From the NCBI GenBank assembly GCA_905194315.1, contig CAJJRX010000049.1, positions 1 to 8,002 of the forward strand: DNA of 8,002 bases, written 5' to 3'. A model generated the notes under the pieces. It was not told the origin of the DNA and ran no database searches. It was given only the letters and a program-made list of their open reading frames with translations. Shown here piece after piece: positions 5,890 to 8,002 of the stretch. This stretch comes from an uncultured Sutterella sp. Lineage in GTDB: Bacteria > Pseudomonadota > Gammaproteobacteria > Burkholderiales > Burkholderiaceae_F. Numbering within the stretch: position 1 is the stretch's first letter; each line of letters starts with the position of its first letter. Position numbers and translations under genes: made by a program.

Positions 5890-7131
5890 ATGTCCTCTAG
5901 TAAAAAACTCGGCCTGGCATGGCAGATGCTAATCGGCCTGGCACTCGGTATTGTTGTCGGTGCCTTTATTGACTCCTCATTTGCTCAGACCTGGCTCAAG
6001 CCCCTGGGCGATCTTTTCATCCGTCTGATCCGCATGGTGGTTGTTCCCCTTGTGATCGCGACGATTATTGCCGGTGCAGCCGGTATTTCGGATACCTCCA
6101 AACTCGGCCGCGTGGCTTTTAAAGTGCTGGTGATTTATGCCATTACAACGGCTATTTCTGTGGCCGTCGGTCTTATCTTTGCCTCCTTTATCCAGCCTGG
6201 CGTCGGACTTGACCTCTCGACTGAAGGTCTCAAGGCCAAGGAAGTGGTTCCTCCACCGCTCGTTAAGACACTTCTTGAAATTGTGCCTATCAACCCGATG
6301 GAAGCTATGGCCAACGGCTCCATGCTGCAGATCATCTTCTTTGCGGTGATGTTCGGCTTTGCGCTCTCCGCGCTCGGCGAACGCGGCAAGCCTGTGCTGC
6401 GCTTCTTTGAAATCGTCGGCGACGTGATGATCCGTGTGACCGGCACCGTGATGCGCTTTGCCCCGATCGGTGTGTTCGGTTTGATCTCCTACACTGTCAG
6501 CAAGCACGGTCTGCAGGTTCTCCTGCCGCTCGGGTCTCTGATTCTGAGTTCCTTCCTTGCGACCGTCTTCTTCGTTGTGGTGATCCTGATTCCGATGGTC
6601 CGCATCTTCGCCAAGATCCCTGTGATGACCTTCCTGAAGGGTATCTTTGAACCGTGGATGGTTGCATTCACGACCTGCTCGTCCGCAGCAGCTCTGCCTG
6701 CCAACCTCAATGCCACCCGTCGTCTGGGTGCAACCAAAGCCGTTTCGTCCTTCTCGATCCCGCTGGGCAACACCATCAACATGAACGGTACCGCCATCTA
6801 CATGGGTGTGTGCGCGATCTTTGCGGCTGAAGTCTACGGTATTCCGCTCTCCATCACCTCCCAGGTCACCATCGTTCTGATGGGCGTTCTGGCTGCTGTC
6901 GGTACGGCCGGTGTGCCGGGTGCCGGTCTGATCATGACGACGATCATCTTCACGCAGGTCGGTATTCCGCTCGAAGCTGTGGCTCTGATCGCCGGTGTGG
7001 ACCGTATTCTTGACATGATCCGTACCTCCATCAACGTCGTGGGCGACGCGGCGAGTGCCGTGGTTGTCACCGCTATGGAAGGCGACCTGAACTCCGAACC
7101 GTTCGTTGAAGGCGAACAGCTTGAAAGCTGA
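5890..7131 (+). CDS. DAACS-family glutamate/aspartate:cation symporter
   Basis: A secondary importer of the dicarboxylate/amino acid:cation symporter family in the inner membrane, 413 residues, normal length. It has eight membrane helices and two re-entrant hairpins. The serine-rich hairpin TTCSSAAALP is at 261-270, the helix-7 motif NMNGTA at 297-302, and the second hairpin GTAGVPGAG at 338-346. Helix 8 reads DRILDMIRTSINVVGD (371-386). By alignment with archaeal GltPh, Asp375 (amino group), Arg378 (side-chain carboxylate), Thr379, Asn382 and Asp386 (cation) are all present. This favours acidic amino acids over C4-dicarboxylates, since as I recall DctA lacks that Asp. Helix 7 has Asn299 where the family consensus is Asp. 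The gene has a strong ribosome site, its own terminator and codon choice typical of high expression. A name such as gltP or gltT would be a guess. Confidence 0.93.
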   Translation: MSSSKKLGLAWQMLIGLALGIVVGAFIDSSFAQTWLKPLGDLFIRLIRMVVVPLVIATIIAGAAGISDTSKLGRVAFKVLVIYAITTAISVAVGLIFASFIQPGVGLDLSTEGLKAKEVVPPPLVKTLLEIVPINPMEAMANGSMLQIIFFAVMFGFALSALGERGKPVLRFFEIVGDVMIRVTGTVMRFAPIGVFGLISYTVSKHGLQVLLPLGSLILSSFLATVFFVVVILIPMVRIFAKIPVMTFLKGIFEPWMVAFTTCSSAAALPANLNATRRLGATKAVSSFSIPLGNTINMNGTAIYMGVCAIFAAEVYGIPLSITSQVTIVLMGVLAAVGTAGVPGAGLIMTTIIFTQVGIPLEAVALIAGVDRILDMIRTSINVVGDAASAVVVTAMEGDLNSEPFVEGEQLES

Positions 7132-7162
7132 CACCTGAGAACCTGACGGTTCAATTTTCCCT

Positions 7163-7198
7163 CTGCTCCGGTTTTCCTGAACCGGAGCAGATTTTTTT
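7163..7198 (+). terminator. intrinsic terminator of the symporter gene
   Basis: An 11-bp perfect stem pairs CTGCTCCGGTT (7163-7173) with AACCGGAGCAG (7180-7190) around a 6-nt loop. It is followed by A and seven T residues, 31 nt past the stop codon. A small hairpin GAACC-tgac-GGTTC (7139-7152) precedes it. Confidence 0.93.
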
Positions 7199-7277
7199 GT
7201 GCCTCCCTCTGCGGCTGCACAAGGCGTAACGTTTCGTTTCTCACGTTCAGTCCCGGTAAGGCTTCGAACAGCCAGCC

Positions 7278-7286
7278 TGCTATACT
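7278..7286 (+). promoter_or_regulatory. extended -10 promoter of the META lipoprotein gene
   Basis: The sequence TGCTATACT matches an extended -10 element (TGn followed by TATACT, one mismatch from TATAAT). No good -35 hexamer is seen at the right distance, which fits extended -10 promoters. Transcription would begin near 7293, giving a leader of about 38 nt. The preceding terminator means the lipoprotein gene needs its own promoter. Confidence 0.6.
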
Positions 7287-7330
7287 CGTTAGCGTTGAAA
7301 AGACTTCACATCTGTTGGAGACACTGAAGA

Positions 7331-7750
7331 ATGACATTTAAACTGATTCCCTTTGCTTTGGCCGGCTCCGTAGTGCTGCTTTCCGGTTGCGCCAGCGCTG
7401 ATGTTCCCTCGCTTGCGGGACGTTCCATGATGTGGGCCGAAGTCATCAGCAAGGACTGTGAAATTCCGCCTGAAGTGGAATTCGGCAAGAACGGTGAACT
7501 CACCGGCAACACCGCCTGCAATCCGCTTTCCGGCACTTATGTTCAGGACGGCAGCAAAGTGGATTTCTCCGGCGCTCAGACCGGCAAGCGTACCTGCGGT
7601 CCGAAGCTCATGGAAGTGGAAAACCGTCTGATGAAAAATCTCAAGGCTGCCAGATCGGTGAAATTTGACGGTGATAAAGTCACCTTTGCGGATGCGCAGG
7701 GCAAGACGCTGATGACCCTTGTCCCGATGCAGCCCGGCTCCTGCGACTGA
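7331..7750 (+). CDS. META-domain (HslJ-like) lipoprotein
   Basis: A 139-residue exported lipoprotein. The N-terminus has Lys4, a hydrophobic stretch (5-17) and a lipobox LSGC with the lipid-acceptor Cys20. Ala21 at the +2 position suggests sorting to the outer membrane. Residues about 28-132 fit the META/HslJ fold: FGKNGELTGNTACNPLSGTY (51-70) corresponds to the family's G-CN-SGSY block, TGKRTCG (84-90) to the T-x-x-x-C block, and a final strand pair is at 116-131. In E. coli HslJ the domain is tied to heat shock and novobiocin resistance, and no specific role is known here. Besides Cys20 there are four cysteines (43, 63, 89, 138), enough for two disulfides. GGAG (7317-7320) lies 10 nt before the ATG. 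The gene is a likely single-gene unit between a promoter and a terminator. Confidence 0.88.
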   Translation: MTFKLIPFALAGSVVLLSGCASADVPSLAGRSMMWAEVISKDCEIPPEVEFGKNGELTGNTACNPLSGTYVQDGSKVDFSGAQTGKRTCGPKLMEVENRLMKNLKAARSVKFDGDKVTFADAQGKTLMTLVPMQPGSCD

Positions 7751-7772
7751 CAGCTTTCAGGCGGCACAAAAC

Positions 7773-7816
7773 AAAACATCTCCTTCGTGCGCTGCGCAAA
7801 GGAGATGTTTTTTTTT
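7773..7816 (+). terminator. intrinsic terminator of the META lipoprotein gene
   Basis: An outer stem pairs ACATCTCCTT (7776-7785) with AAGGAGATGT (7799-7808), extended by three A-T pairs. An inner TGCG/CGCA stem (7788-7791, 7795-7798) has a 3-nt loop. Nine T residues (7808-7816) follow. It starts about 22 nt after the stop codon. Confidence 0.92.
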
Positions 7817-8002
7817 CTCGGGAGACCAGACCGGTCCGGGCACAGCAAAACCCGAAGCACCGCAGCTCCACCAGCTCAAGGGAACTGCCAGCCAGGCGTC
7901 AGGTGATGGACTCTGATACCGGCAACCGATCTGCAGACAGCATTCTATTGGAGGTGCGGACTTTTTTTGGACCAATTTTGCATATCCTACCGTTTTCCGC
8001 TA
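7817..8002. other. right-edge non-coding stretch
   Basis: No gene, RNA or repeat is recognised. A GGAGGT (7950-7955) followed 11 nt later by TTG (7967), open to the window end for 12 codons, could be the start of a plus-strand gene. TTG at that spacing is weak evidence. A direct repeat GGAC-TTTTTTT-GGAC (7958-7972) lies in the same place. Confidence 0.3.

Noticed and set aside
5977..7134. A 385-codon minus-strand frame opposite the symporter gene.
   Set aside because: Its composition is very rich in His, Asp, Gly and Arg, typical of an antisense shadow of a hydrophobic, GC-biased membrane protein gene.
7820..7950. Short repeats CAGCTC (two copies near 7865) and a CGGG/CCCG stem (7837-7854).
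   Set aside because: Too short and common in GC-rich DNA to support a repeat element or RNA gene.

Overview
This 8-kb window looks like a chromosomal housekeeping segment from a moderately GC-rich proteobacterium. The gene order xseB-ispA-dxs, the E. coli-type (type I) MurB and an outer-membrane-type META lipoprotein all fit Gammaproteobacteria or Betaproteobacteria. A gut betaproteobacterium (Sutterellaceae/Burkholderiales-like) is my best guess, but this is an inference without a search.

Layout. Positions 1-43 hold what appears to be the first 43 nt of a bacterial class C group II intron on the minus strand. It sits directly against the T-tract of the murB terminator (44-78). Four genes on the minus strand follow: murB (105-1130), dxs (1288-3168), ispA (3298-4221) and xseB (4242-4499). 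dxs ends in a strong terminator (about 1225-1262), so murB is probably a separate transcription unit. xseB and ispA are tightly linked. A 129-nt gap with a hairpin separates ispA from dxs. A divergent promoter region (4500-4660) with an 18-bp CTAG-containing palindrome separates this operon from a plus-strand DMT-family (EamA) permease (4661-5548). An AT-rich 341-nt spacer with candidate promoter elements and inverted repeats precedes a glutamate/aspartate-type DAACS symporter (5890-7131). A small META-domain lipoprotein with its own extended -10 promoter follows (7331-7750). The symporter and the lipoprotein each end in a clear intrinsic terminator. The last ~185 nt contain no recognisable gene.

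How the genes work together. Dxs makes 1-deoxy-D-xylulose 5-phosphate, the entry point of the MEP pathway. IspA condenses the resulting IPP/DMAPP to farnesyl diphosphate, a precursor of undecaprenyl phosphate and quinones. MurB makes UDP-MurNAc, whose products are carried on undecaprenyl phosphate during peptidoglycan synthesis. XseB is the small subunit of exonuclease VII, co-transcribed by a long-known but functionally unrelated linkage. The three plus-strand genes are an exporter or permease of unknown substrate, an acidic amino acid importer and an envelope lipoprotein.

Most of the window is ordinary. The most interesting item is the intron end at the left edge. Next come the divergent palindrome, the structured leader of the symporter, and an Asp-to-Asn change in the symporter's sodium-site motif.
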